Below are positions 8,766 to 16,884 of a stretch of DNA of 41,235 bases, piece after piece. Every line of letters begins with the position of its first letter. Position 1 is the first letter of the stretch. Position numbers and translations under genes: made by a program. The stretch spans positions 1 through 41,235 of the forward strand of contig JAKPQH010000124.1 in NCBI GenBank assembly GCA_029580855.1, in the 5' to 3' direction. The notes below the pieces were generated by a model. It was not told the DNA's origin and made no database searches. It saw only the letters and a list, made by a program, of their open reading frames with translations. The DNA is from a bacterium (GTDB taxonomy: Bacteria; Methylomirabilota; Methylomirabilia; Methylomirabilales; 2-02-FULL-66-22).

Positions 8766-9158
8766 GTGGGGTGGATCCGGACGATGGCGGGGGTCGGGGC
8801 GTTGCTGCTGCTTGCCGGGTGCGGCCGGTGGTTCGCCGATCGCTCGCCCGCGGTGCTCAGGCCGGCGGATGTCAAACAGGTGACGCTGGAGGTGATCGCG
8901 CGGGGCAACACGTGCGAACCGGCGGTCATGGCCGTGGATCGGGACGGCCGCGCGGTCCTGATCACATTCCAGGTGACCAGCGTCGGGAAAGAACACGTGT
9001 TTCTCGTCCCGGAGCTGTCCGTGCGCCGGCGGATTCCCGCGGACAACCGGCTTGACATCCAGGTGCTGGCGGATCGGTCCGGCATCTACGAGTATGCCTG
9101 CAACTCCCAGCCGTTTATTGGCCCGTTCGTCGCGACGGGCAAGCTGGCCATCAAATAA
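8766..9158 (+). CDS. Cupredoxin-like lipoprotein lacking full copper site
   Basis: A 130-aa lipoprotein. The GTG start at 8766 follows GGGAGGA. A short signal sequence ends in LLLLAGC with the acylated Cys at 19. The rest reads as a small beta-sandwich: VTLEVIARGNTCEPAVMAV, AVLITFQVTSVGKEHVF, a RIPADNRLDIQVLADRSG strand pair and a C-terminal YEYACNSQPFIGPFVATGKLAIK. This is the order of EfeO/azurin-type cupredoxin domains. H77 and C112 occupy plausible copper-ligand places, but the second His and the Met expected after the Cys are missing. Normal blue-copper binding is therefore doubtful. Its stop is 48 nt before the RNase D gene; no obvious electron-transfer partner is next to it. Confidence 0.6.
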   Translation: MGWIRTMAGVGALLLLAGCGRWFADRSPAVLRPADVKQVTLEVIARGNTCEPAVMAVDRDGRAVLITFQVTSVGKEHVFLVPELSVRRRIPADNRLDIQVLADRSGIYEYACNSQPFIGPFVATGKLAIK

Positions 9159-9206
9159 CGCCCTCGGGCGGACGTCCGCTCCCGACCTGCCGAGCGCGAG
9201 ATCCCC

Positions 9207-10439
9207 ATGTTCCGGACGCCACACTTCGCCTCGCCTCCCGGCCCACCGCAGTGGGTCCGGACACCCGATGGGCTCGCTCGGCTGGCCGGGGAACTGTCCG
9301 GCGTCGCGGCGGTGGCGGTGGATTCCGAATCGGACAGCCTGCACCACTTTCCCGAGAAGGTGTGTCTGGTACAACTCGCGACACCGGCGGGGGACGTCTT
9401 CCTGGTGGATGCGCTGGCGGTGCGGGATCTCGGCCCCCTGGCCGCCGTTTTCGCCGATCCGGGCGTGGTCAAGGTGTTGCACGGTGCGGCGTACGACCTG
9501 GCGTCTCTGAAGCGCGATTTCGCGTTGGAATTTGCCGGACTCTTCGACACCATGGTGGCGGCGCAATTTCTCGGGATGCCCGAGGTGGGGTTGGCGGCGC
9601 TGCTGCGCCGGTTCTTGGGCGTGGAGTCGGGCGAGTCGCGGCAGAAGGACGACTGGGCCGCGCGGCCGCTGAGCGCGGCGCAGGAAGCGTACGCCGCGGC
9701 GGACGTGCGGCACCTGATCGCCCTCAGGGCGCACCTCGCGGAGGCGCTGGCGGCCTGCGGCCGGGAGGGTTGGGTGGAAGAGGAATGCCGTGCGCTCGAG
9801 GCCACGCCGGCTTCCGTCCGGGTCTTCAGGCCCGAGGACTGCTTTCGGATCAGGGGGGCCCGGAGACTGGAGCGACGTGGTCTGGCCGTGTTGCAGGAGC
9901 TCTTCGTGGCGCGGGAAGCGTGGGCGCGGGCATCGGGGCGGCCGCCGTTCAAGGTGCTGGGGAACGACACGCTGCTGCGTCTGGCGGCGGAGCGGCCCAC
10001 AACGCTGGAGGGAGTGGCGCGGATCCCGGGCTGCACGACGACGGTGATGGGCCGCTACGGAGAGGGGATCCTCGGAGCCGTTGCGCGCGGCGCCGCCGTG
10101 GCCGAGGCGCTGCTGCCGTCGCACCGGCGACCCACGGCGCCGCGCGTGTCCCCGGCGGTGGAGCGACGCATCGCCGCGCTGCTGGCCTGGCGGTCCGAGG
10201 CCGCGCCGCGGCTGGGTCTGGACCCCGGCCTCGTCCTCCCGCGTCGGCTCATCGAGCGCTTGGCGGAGACGGCCCCGGCGGATGTGGCGGAACTCGCCGC
10301 GGTGGACGGGGTGCGACGCTGGCGGTCTGGCGCGTTGGGTGAAGCGATCGTGGCCGCCCTGAACGGGGCCGCGCCGCCCCGGCAGCGCCCGCGCAGCGGT
10401 CGCGCGTCCCCGCCGTATGCGAAAGGGGACCGTGGATGA
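9207..10439 (+). CDS. rnd: RNase D-type 3'-5' exonuclease with HRDC domains
   Basis: A 410-aa DEDDy exonuclease acting on tRNA and other small RNA 3' ends. All catalytic positions can be placed: D39 and E41 in VAVDSESDS, D97 in HGAAYDLASLK, and Y162 with D166 in YAAADVRHL. An HRDC domain follows at about 215-295 (LERRGLAVLQELFVAREAWA...). A second HRDC-like domain lies at about 315-395, as in E. coli RNase D. The tail after 400 is Arg/Pro-rich. No strong ribosome-binding site precedes the ATG at 9207. The stop overlaps the holA start by 4 nt (ATGA), indicating translational coupling. Confidence 0.87.
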   Translation: MFRTPHFASPPGPPQWVRTPDGLARLAGELSGVAAVAVDSESDSLHHFPEKVCLVQLATPAGDVFLVDALAVRDLGPLAAVFADPGVVKVLHGAAYDLASLKRDFALEFAGLFDTMVAAQFLGMPEVGLAALLRRFLGVESGESRQKDDWAARPLSAAQEAYAAADVRHLIALRAHLAEALAACGREGWVEEECRALEATPASVRVFRPEDCFRIRGARRLERRGLAVLQELFVAREAWARASGRPPFKVLGNDTLLRLAAERPTTLEGVARIPGCTTTVMGRYGEGILGAVARGAAVAEALLPSHRRPTAPRVSPAVERRIAALLAWRSEAAPRLGLDPGLVLPRRLIERLAETAPADVAELAAVDGVRRWRSGALGEAIVAALNGAAPPRQRPRSGRASPPYAKGDRG

Positions 10440-11821
10440 CCGATCCGGTGGCCGGGATCGTCACGGACATTCGACGGGGCCGGCGCGCAGGCGTCTACCT
10501 TCTGGTCGGTGACGAATTTTTGGCGCGCGCGGGCGCCCAAGCCATCGTGGACGCCTTGGTGCCGAAGGCGCACCAGCCGTTGAGCGTGGAAACGGTGGGG
10601 GACGAGGACGCGGCGAGCGTCGGGGGGCGGCTGCGCATGGTGCCGCTGTTTGGCGGAGTGAAGGTCGTGGTGGTTCACGACACGAAGGCCCTCGTCTCCA
10701 AGCAGAACGTGGCGGATCTCTTCACGAAGAGCCGAGACGCCTGGGTGGAGGGGGACGGCCAGCGCGCGACCCGTCTTCTGTTGCAGGCGGTCGGCGCGGC
10801 GGGACGGGATCGCGCGTTTCTCGAACGCGCCGCCCGGGGCGACCTCGCCGAAGCGGTGTGGCGCGAGCTGTTTCCCTTCGACCCGACCGAGGAGTCGGAG
10901 CGCTGGCTCCGTGAGACGTCCGGCCGTCTCGTCGCCGAGGGCGCGGAAGTCGCGGATCCCGGCGGTGCCGCAACGGCCAGGATCTACGACGATCTCCTGA
11001 AGCAGCCGATCCCGGCCGGCGCGGCGCTGATCCTCACCGCCGAGGCCGCGGATCCGCGGCGCGCGCTCTTCAAACGTATCAGCGCGTGCGGGGTCGTCGT
11101 GGACTGCGGCGTCCGCACCGGCAAGCCGGGCGAGACCCAGATGAAGCCGGATGTGGCTCGGGCGCGTGTCGCGGATGCGGTGGGGCGTGCCGGCAAGCGC
11201 ATCGACAACGACGCGATCGTGGCGATCGTGGAGCGCACCGGCTTCAGCGTCCGGGGACTGGACTCGGAACTGGAGAAGATCCTCCTGTACGTCGGGGACC
11301 GGACAGAGGTCCGCCGGGCGGATGTTCTCGACGTCTTGAGCAACTCCCGCGAGGCGAGCGTCTTTGACCTGACCAGCGCGCTGGAGGCGCGGGACACGGC
11401 CGGCGCGCTCCGGGCGCTGCGCTCTCTGGCGATGCAGCGGGAGGCCGCGCAGGCCACGCTCGGCATGGTGGCCGGCACGGTGCGCGGTCTGATCGTGGCG
11501 CGCGCGGTCCTGGACCGGCGGCTCGACGGTCGGTTCGACCCGCGGTTGACGTACGCGACGTTTCAGGCGCGGGTGCTGCCGCGGCTGGCGGCGGACGCGG
11601 AAGCGGACGACGGAGCCGTCGCCAGGGTGCGGGGGATGCACCCGTTCCGCGCCTTCAACCTCCTCAGGGCCGCGGCCCGGTTCAGCCAGGATGAACTGGT
11701 GCGGGGACTCGAGGCGGTGCACGATGCCGATCGGGCGCTCAAGACCGGCGCGCAGCCGGAGGGTCTGATCCTCGAGACGCTGGCGGTGGCCCTGTGCGCC
11801 GGCGAGACGCGCACACCGTGA
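10436..11821 (+). CDS. holA: DNA polymerase III delta subunit (clamp-loader), enlarged form
   Basis: Clamp-loader wrench subunit that opens the beta clamp at replication. N-terminal GVYLLVGDEFLARAGAQAIVDAL at about 19-41 is the usual delta start, followed by MVPLFGGVKVVVVHD at about 68-82. The later AALILTAEAADPRRALFKRIS, FSVRGLDSELEKILLYVGDR and ASVFDLTSALEARDTAGALRAL blocks match domains II and III of delta. At 461 aa it is some 100 or more residues longer than usual (about 330-345). The extra sequence sits between about 90 and 190, between strands of the degenerate AAA+ domain, and is helical and acidic. Its role is unknown. The start overlaps the RNase D stop. Confidence 0.82.
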   Translation: MTDPVAGIVTDIRRGRRAGVYLLVGDEFLARAGAQAIVDALVPKAHQPLSVETVGDEDAASVGGRLRMVPLFGGVKVVVVHDTKALVSKQNVADLFTKSRDAWVEGDGQRATRLLLQAVGAAGRDRAFLERAARGDLAEAVWRELFPFDPTEESERWLRETSGRLVAEGAEVADPGGAATARIYDDLLKQPIPAGAALILTAEAADPRRALFKRISACGVVVDCGVRTGKPGETQMKPDVARARVADAVGRAGKRIDNDAIVAIVERTGFSVRGLDSELEKILLYVGDRTEVRRADVLDVLSNSREASVFDLTSALEARDTAGALRALRSLAMQREAAQATLGMVAGTVRGLIVARAVLDRRLDGRFDPRLTYATFQARVLPRLAADAEADDGAVARVRGMHPFRAFNLLRAAARFSQDELVRGLEAVHDADRALKTGAQPEGLILETLAVALCAGETRTP

Positions 11822-11862
11822 CGCCGGCGGCACGGACGGGTCTACCGGGCGGTCATTTTTTC

Positions 11863-11891
11863 TTGACAAAGCCCCGGGATCATCGAAGAAT
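11863..11891 (+). promoter_or_regulatory. Sigma70-like promoter of the gcv operon
   Basis: TTGACA at 11863-11868, 17-nt spacer, AAGAAT at 11886-11891, giving a leader of about 105 nt before gcvT. The T-run TTTTTTCTTGACA just upstream is striking in this GC-rich DNA. I see no glycine riboswitch core in the leader. Confidence 0.6.
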
Positions 11892-12004
11892 CGCGACGAT
11901 CGCGTGCGTGTCCGTCTTGTCGCCCCGACAGCTCGCCATTGGGCACGCTGTCCGCCGTTCTCGCCGCTGTCGTATCCTTCATCCCTGTGCTCAGGAGGAG
12001 CGGT

Positions 12005-13108
12005 ATGACCCTGTCTGAAACATCCCTGAAGCAGACGCCGCTCAACGCGGCGCATCGGGCCCTGGGGGCCAAGATGGTGCCCTTCGGCGGCTGGGATATG
12101 CCCGTGCAGTACCGCGGGATCCTGGAGGAGCACCGCGCGGTCCGGTCGCGGGCCGGACTCTTCGACGTGTGCCACATGGGCGAGGTGGAGTTCCGCGGCG
12201 CCGGGGCCTTGCCGGCACTGCAGCGGCTCACCAGCAACGATGTCTCCAAGCTCCAGATCGGGCAGATCCAGTACTCGGCGCTCACCACCGAGGCCGGCAC
12301 CTTCGTCGACGATCTCACGGTCTACCGCCTCGCCGAGGACCGGTACCTCACCACGCTGAACGCGTCGAATGTCGAGAAAGACGTCCGCTGGATGCGCGAG
12401 CACGGGAAAGGGGCGGAGATCGTCGACCTGAGCGGAGAGACCGGTCTGGTGGCGATCCAGGGTCCGCGGGCGCTCGAGATCCTCCAGAAGCTGACGCCGG
12501 TGAACCTGGCGGCGATTCCGAACTTCTGGTGCACGCGGGGAACCGCGGCGGGCGAGGAGGCCCTGCTGTCCCGCACCGGGTACACGGGCGAAGACGGCTT
12601 CGAGATCTATCTGCCCCTGCACCGTGTGGCGGGGCTGTGGAGCGCGCTCCTCGAGGCGGGCGCACCGCTGGGGCTGGTCCCGTGCGGGCTCGGAGCGCGG
12701 GATACGCTCCGCCTCGAAGCGAAGATGGCCCTGTATGGGAACGACATCGACGACCGGCACACCGTCCTGGAGGCCGATCTGGGCTGGATCGTCAAATGGC
12801 AGAAGGGGGACTTTATCGGGCGCGAGGCGCTGGCCCGCCAGAAGGCGGAGGGCATCCGGCGGAAGCTCGTGGGGTTCGAGATGGTCGGGCGGGGCATCGC
12901 CCGGCCGCACTATCCCATCGTCGTGGGCGTGGAGCGCGTCGGCGAGGTGACGAGCGGCGCGCCGTCTCCGTGGCTCAACAAGAACATCGGCCTTGGCTAC
13001 GTAGCCATCGAGCACGCCGCCGTCGGACGCGAGATCGCCATTCTGATTCGCGACCAGCCGGTCGCGGCTCGGATCGTCCAGACACCCTTTTACAAGCGGG
13101 CACGCTGA
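12005..13108 (+). CDS. gcvT: Glycine cleavage system T protein (aminomethyltransferase)
   Basis: Takes the aminomethyl group from lipoyl-GcvH and passes the one-carbon unit to tetrahydrofolate, releasing ammonia. The 367-aa product is full length for the family. Seen are LNAAHRALGAKMVPFGGWDMPVQY near the N-terminus, FDVCHMGEVEF at about 53-63, TYTGEDGFEIY-type RTGYTGEDGFEIYLP near 195, GLGARDTLRLEAKMALYGNDI at about 232-252, and a C-terminal barrel with GRGIARPHYPI and SGAPSPWLNKNIGLGYV. The ATG at 12005 has AGGAGGAG a few bases upstream. First gene of the run gcvT-gcvH-gcvPA-gcvPB. Confidence 0.96.
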   Translation: MTLSETSLKQTPLNAAHRALGAKMVPFGGWDMPVQYRGILEEHRAVRSRAGLFDVCHMGEVEFRGAGALPALQRLTSNDVSKLQIGQIQYSALTTEAGTFVDDLTVYRLAEDRYLTTLNASNVEKDVRWMREHGKGAEIVDLSGETGLVAIQGPRALEILQKLTPVNLAAIPNFWCTRGTAAGEEALLSRTGYTGEDGFEIYLPLHRVAGLWSALLEAGAPLGLVPCGLGARDTLRLEAKMALYGNDIDDRHTVLEADLGWIVKWQKGDFIGREALARQKAEGIRRKLVGFEMVGRGIARPHYPIVVGVERVGEVTSGAPSPWLNKNIGLGYVAIEHAAVGREIAILIRDQPVAARIVQTPFYKRAR

Positions 13109-13124
13109 CGGAGGAGGCACAGGC

Positions 13125-13511
13125 ATGTACCCAGCGGATCTCAAGTACTCCAAGGAACACGAGTGGGTGAAGGTCGAGGGGGCGCGCGCGCGGATCGGGC
13201 TCACCCACCACGCGCAGCACGCCCTGGGCGACGTGGTGTTCGTCGAGATGCCCAAGGTCGGGCGGGCGCTCAAGGCGATGGAGGCGTTCGGCGTGGTCGA
13301 GTCGGTGAAGGCGGTCTCCGACATCTACGCACCGGTGGGCGGCGCCGTGGCGGAGGTGAACGCCGCCCTGGAGAGCAGCCCCGAGCTGATCAACAAAGAC
13401 TGCTACGGCGCCGGCTGGATCATCACGGTGGAGATGGCGAACCCGGCGGAGCTGGACGCCCTGATGGACGTCAAGGCCTACGAGACGTTCCTGGCCAGCG
13501 AGGGACACTGA
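13125..13511 (+). CDS. gcvH: Glycine cleavage system H protein (lipoyl carrier)
   Basis: Carries the aminomethyl intermediate on a lipoyl arm between the P, T and L proteins. The 128-aa protein has the standard start MYPADLKYSKEHEWVKVEG. The lipoyl lysine is K62 in ESVKAVSD. PVGGAVAEVNAAL and the C-terminal GAGWIITVEMANPAELDALM follow. RBS GGAGG precedes the ATG, and only 16 nt separate it from gcvT. Confidence 0.96.
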   Translation: MYPADLKYSKEHEWVKVEGARARIGLTHHAQHALGDVVFVEMPKVGRALKAMEAFGVVESVKAVSDIYAPVGGAVAEVNAALESSPELINKDCYGAGWIITVEMANPAELDALMDVKAYETFLASEGH

Positions 13512-13546
13512 GAACCGGCGGCTGGGCGACGGGGATGTCAAGCGGT

Positions 13547-13614
13547 CCATTGGTCGAGCAGTCAATCGGGTTCGGCCGCGTCTCTTTGACCACTTGACCA
13601 ATTGGCGAATCGAC
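13547..13614. repeat. Quasi-palindromic intergenic repeat, copy 1
   Basis: Arms ATTGGTCGAGCAGTCAA (13549-13565) and TTGACCACTTGACCAAT (13586-13602) pair at 14 of 17 positions around a 20-nt loop. GTCGAGCAGTCAATCGG at 13553-13569 matches 15 of 17 bases of a second element at 31356-31372, and both end in CGAATCGAC. It fills the gap between gcvH and gcvPA, where it may form a hairpin in the mRNA. Confidence 0.6.
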
Positions 13615-13658
13615 ATGTCTTTGGCTGATGGCCGACTGCTGAACGCGAGGAGTGACCG

Positions 13659-15005
13659 ATGCGCTATATCCCGAACACCGAGCAGGACCGGCGACAGATG
13701 CTGGAGGCCATCGGCGTCGGCGCGGTCGCGGACCTGTTCGCCGATGTCCCCGAGGCGTTACGGCTCACGCGGCCGCTGAAAATCCCGCCGGCGCTGGCGG
13801 AGGCGGACGTGGTGAAGCGGTTGCGGGCCCTCGCGGCCGCCAACGCCGATACCGAGCGGTACAACAGTTTCCTGGGCGCGGGCTGCTACGACCATTTCAG
13901 CCCCGCCGTCATCGGTCACCTCGTCCTGCGGGGCGAGTTTCTGACGGCCTACACCCCCTACCAACCCGAGATCTCGCAGGGGACGCTCCAGGCGCTTTTC
14001 GAGTACCAGACGCTCATCTGCCAGCTCACGGGGATGGAGGTGAGCAACGCGTCCATGTACGAGGGCGCCTCCGCCACGGCCGAGGCGATCCTCATGGCCC
14101 ACCGGATCACGGGACGGTCCGAGGTGGTGGTGGCGCGCGCCGTCCATCCCGAGTACCGGCAGGTGGCGCGGACCTACGGGGCGCAGGTCGGCCTGGCGTT
14201 CCGCGAGGCGGCTTTCACCGAGGCCGGTACGACCGACCTCGCCGCGGTCCGGCAGGTCTGCGGCCCGCAGACCGCCTGCCTGGTGGTGCAGTCCCCGAAC
14301 TTCTTCGGCGGGGTGGAGGACCTGGCCCCGCTGGCCGAGGCCGCGCACGCCGTGGGGGCGCTGTGTCTCGTGGTCGTGGCGGAGCCGGTCGCCCTCGGCC
14401 TCCTGAAAGCGCCGGGGGAGTGCGGGGCGGACCTCGTCGCCGGGGAGGGACAGGGGCTCGGCACCGGGCTGAACTACGGCGGGCCGGCGCTGGGGTTCCT
14501 GGCCACCCGCGACCAGTACGTGCGTCATCTGCCCGGCCGGCTGGTGGGAGAGACCGTGGACCGCGAGGGGCGCCCCGGTTACGTCCTCACCCTGGCGACC
14601 CGCGAGCAGCATATCCGCCGCGAGAAGGCCACCTCCAACATCTGCACCTCCGAGTCGCTGATCGCCCTCATGGCGACGATCTACCTGGTGAGCCTGGGGC
14701 CGCAGGGCCTCCGCGAAGTCGCGTTGCAGAACCTCCGGAAGGCGGCCTACGCCAGGGAGTGCCTGGCGCAGGCGCCCGGGTGTGCGGTACGGTTCCGCGG
14801 GCCGGCCTTCAACGAGTTCGTCCTCCAGACGACCAAGAAGCCCGCGACGCTTCTGGCGCAGCTCCGCCGGAAGCGGATCCTCGGCGGGGTGGAGCTGGGG
14901 CGCTGGTATCCGGAGCTCCCGAACGGGATCCTGATCTGTGTGACGGAACAGAAGAGCCGGGCGGACATCGACGCGCTGGCGGCGGCGCTGGGAGGTGGGC
15001 GATGA
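13659..15005 (+). CDS. gcvPA: Glycine dehydrogenase (decarboxylating) subunit 1
   Basis: N-terminal half of the split P protein, which decarboxylates glycine with PLP and loads the methylamine onto GcvH. It is 448 aa, normal for this subunit. It opens with [19 protein letters not shown]. It contains the family blocks [55 protein letters not shown] and [12 protein letters not shown], each of which I read directly. This subunit lacks the PLP lysine. RBS GAGGAG precedes the ATG. Its stop overlaps the gcvPB start (ATGA), fitting equal expression of the two halves. Confidence 0.96.
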   Translation: MRYIPNTEQDRRQMLEAIGVGAVADLFADVPEALRLTRPLKIPPALAEADVVKRLRALAAANADTERYNSFLGAGCYDHFSPAVIGHLVLRGEFLTAYTPYQPEISQGTLQALFEYQTLICQLTGMEVSNASMYEGASATAEAILMAHRITGRSEVVVARAVHPEYRQVARTYGAQVGLAFREAAFTEAGTTDLAAVRQVCGPQTACLVVQSPNFFGGVEDLAPLAEAAHAVGALCLVVVAEPVALGLLKAPGECGADLVAGEGQGLGTGLNYGGPALGFLATRDQYVRHLPGRLVGETVDREGRPGYVLTLATREQHIRREKATSNICTSESLIALMATIYLVSLGPQGLREVALQNLRKAAYARECLAQAPGCAVRFRGPAFNEFVLQTTKKPATLLAQLRRKRILGGVELGRWYPELPNGILICVTEQKSRADIDALAAALGGGR

Positions 15006-16495
15006 GCGGACCGGAACGCACCGTCGGGACAGCGGGGCTGGTTTTCAGGGAACCGCTCATCTTCGACCAGGGCTCCCCGGGACGGGTGGGGTACTCCTTG
15101 CCGCCCTGCGACGTCCCGGAAACGGCGGCGGAGGCGCTGATCCCGCCGCACCTCCTGCGGGGGCCGATCGCCGGGATGCCCGAGGTGAGCGAGGTGGACG
15201 TCGTCCGCCACTTCACGCGGATGTCCCAATGGAACTACGGCATCGATCTCGGGTTCTATCCGCTCGGCTCCTGCACCATGAAGTACAACCCGCGGGTCAA
15301 CGAGGACGTGGCCCGGTTGCCCGGGTTCGGCAAGGCGCACCCCTACCTCCCGGATGCCCTGGCGCAGGGCGCCCTGGAGCTCCTCTGGGAGCTGGAACGG
15401 GATCTCGCCGAGATCAGCGGGCTGGACCGCGTCACGCTCCATCCGTCCGCCGGGGCCCACGGGGAGCTGGCGGGGGTCATGATGATCCGCGCCTATCACC
15501 AGGCGAAGGGGAACCCGCGGCAAAAAATCCTCATCCCCGAGTCGGCCCACGGGACCAACCCGGCCAGCTCCGCCCTCTGCGGCTACCGGGTGGTGTCCAT
15601 CAGGTCGGGCCCGCGGGGCGTCGTGGAGCCGGCCGCCGTGGCCGCGGCCATGGACGACCAGGTGGCCGCCCTCATGATCACGAACCCGAACACGCTGGGT
15701 CTCTTCGAAGAGCATATCGCCGAGATCGCCCGGATCGTCCACGGCCAGGGCGGACAGGTCTACGGCGACGGCGCCAACCTGAACGCGGTCCTGGGGGTCA
15801 CCCGGCCGGGCGACTGGGGCGTGGACGTGCTCCAGTTCAACCTGCACAAGACTTTCTCCCAGCCGCATGGCGGCGGGGGTCCCGGCGCCGGCCCGGTCGG
15901 TGTCCGGCAGCACCTGGTCCCCTTCCTGCCGGTCCCCCTGGTGGAGAAGACGACAAAGGGATTCACGCTGGACCACGACCGGCCGCAGTCCATCGGCAGG
16001 ATCCGGTCCTTCGCCGCCAGTTTCGGCGTGATGGTCCGGGCCTACGCCTATATCCGGAGCCTGGGTCCCGACGGGTTGAAGCGGGCCGCGGAGACCGCCG
16101 TCCTGAACGCCAACTACCTCATGCACCGACTGAAGGGGTCGTACCACCTGCCCTACGACCGGGTCTGCAAGCACGAGTGCGTTTTCTCGGACGCGGCCCA
16201 GCTGCCGCACGGGGTGAAGACCCTGGACATCGCCAAGCGGCTCATGGATTACGGCTTCCACCCGCCCACGATCTACTTCCCGCTCATCGTGGCCGGCGCC
16301 CTGATGATCGAGCCGACCGAGACCGAGAGCAAGGAGACCCTGGACCAGTTCGTCGCGGCCATGCAGGCCATCGCCCACGAGGCGCAGGAGACGCCGGACG
16401 TGGTCCGGGCGGCCCCGCACACACCTCTGGTGAGCCGCCTCGACGAGACGCGCGCGGCCCGGCAACCGGTGCTGCGGTGGAGGCCGAAAGGCTGA
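15002..16495 (+). CDS. gcvPB: Glycine dehydrogenase (decarboxylating) subunit 2
   Basis: PLP-bearing C-terminal half of the P protein, 497 aa. Clear family blocks are [76 protein letters not shown], and the Schiff-base lysine in [20 protein letters not shown] (K283). The C-terminus has [13 protein letters not shown] and [16 protein letters not shown]. The frame is open far upstream through gcvPA, but the start at 15002 matches known subunit 2 proteins and overlaps the gcvPA stop by 4 nt. The fourth component (GcvL) and lipoate genes are not in the window. Confidence 0.96.
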   Translation: MSGPERTVGTAGLVFREPLIFDQGSPGRVGYSLPPCDVPETAAEALIPPHLLRGPIAGMPEVSEVDVVRHFTRMSQWNYGIDLGFYPLGSCTMKYNPRVNEDVARLPGFGKAHPYLPDALAQGALELLWELERDLAEISGLDRVTLHPSAGAHGELAGVMMIRAYHQAKGNPRQKILIPESAHGTNPASSALCGYRVVSIRSGPRGVVEPAAVAAAMDDQVAALMITNPNTLGLFEEHIAEIARIVHGQGGQVYGDGANLNAVLGVTRPGDWGVDVLQFNLHKTFSQPHGGGGPGAGPVGVRQHLVPFLPVPLVEKTTKGFTLDHDRPQSIGRIRSFAASFGVMVRAYAYIRSLGPDGLKRAAETAVLNANYLMHRLKGSYHLPYDRVCKHECVFSDAAQLPHGVKTLDIAKRLMDYGFHPPTIYFPLIVAGALMIEPTETESKETLDQFVAAMQAIAHEAQETPDVVRAAPHTPLVSRLDETRAARQPVLRWRPKG

Positions 16496-16548
16496 GGGGG
16501 AGAGCGGGGGAGGAGGAGCGCGCGACGGGGGAGCCACTGGAGCGTCCG

Positions 16549-16758
16549 ATGCCCGGGCAGGGTTCGACCGGAAACGTGATCGCCGCGCTGGCGAGCTTCT
16601 TTATTGCGGGGTTGGGCCAGCTGATTCAAGGCCGACCTCTCAAGGCGGGCATCATGTTTGTGCTCGCGGCCGTCCTGTGGTTCTTCTGGCTGGGCTGGAT
16701 CATCCACCTATGGTCCATTCTCGACGCGGCGCTCTGGAAGCCAACCGGTTCGCCTTGA
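16549..16758 (+). CDS. Small two-helix membrane protein
   Basis: A 69-aa protein with two hydrophobic stretches at about 9-24 (VIAALASFFIAGLGQL) and 33-53 (AGIMFVLAAVLWFFWLGWIIH), joined by a short QGRPLKAG loop. It ends with WSILDAALWKP. The GLGQLxxGRxxxG...W...DA pattern resembles small TM2-like or tail-anchored proteins found in many Proteobacteria and Methylomirabilota; no function is known. A CTGGAG lies about 8 nt before the ATG. It follows gcvPB by 53 nt and may ride on the gcv transcript. Confidence 0.65.
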   Translation: MPGQGSTGNVIAALASFFIAGLGQLIQGRPLKAGIMFVLAAVLWFFWLGWIIHLWSILDAALWKPTGSP

Positions 16759-16884
16759 GGCGAGGCCGGAGACGCTTTATGGTCAGAGGGCTCCGACGGT
16801 TCGTGCGTGAGGCGTCGCGATCCGCGGCCGTGGACACACAGCTGAAAAGCTGAGATCGTTTCGCCGGCGGACCGGGGGAAACCG

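Noticed and set aside
11892..12004. Glycine riboswitch before gcvT
   Set aside because: I could not find the conserved riboswitch core blocks in the leader; only local inverted repeats.
10055..13324. 1089-residue open frame on the minus strand
   Set aside because: It is an antisense shadow of rnd, holA and gcvT, low in hydrophobic residues and rich in Arg/His/Pro, with no family match.
13652..15001. Frame of gcvPB open through all of gcvPA, suggesting a fused P protein
   Set aside because: The upstream reading has no P-protein sequence; gcvPA is in another frame and ends with a 4-bp overlap at the gcvPB start.
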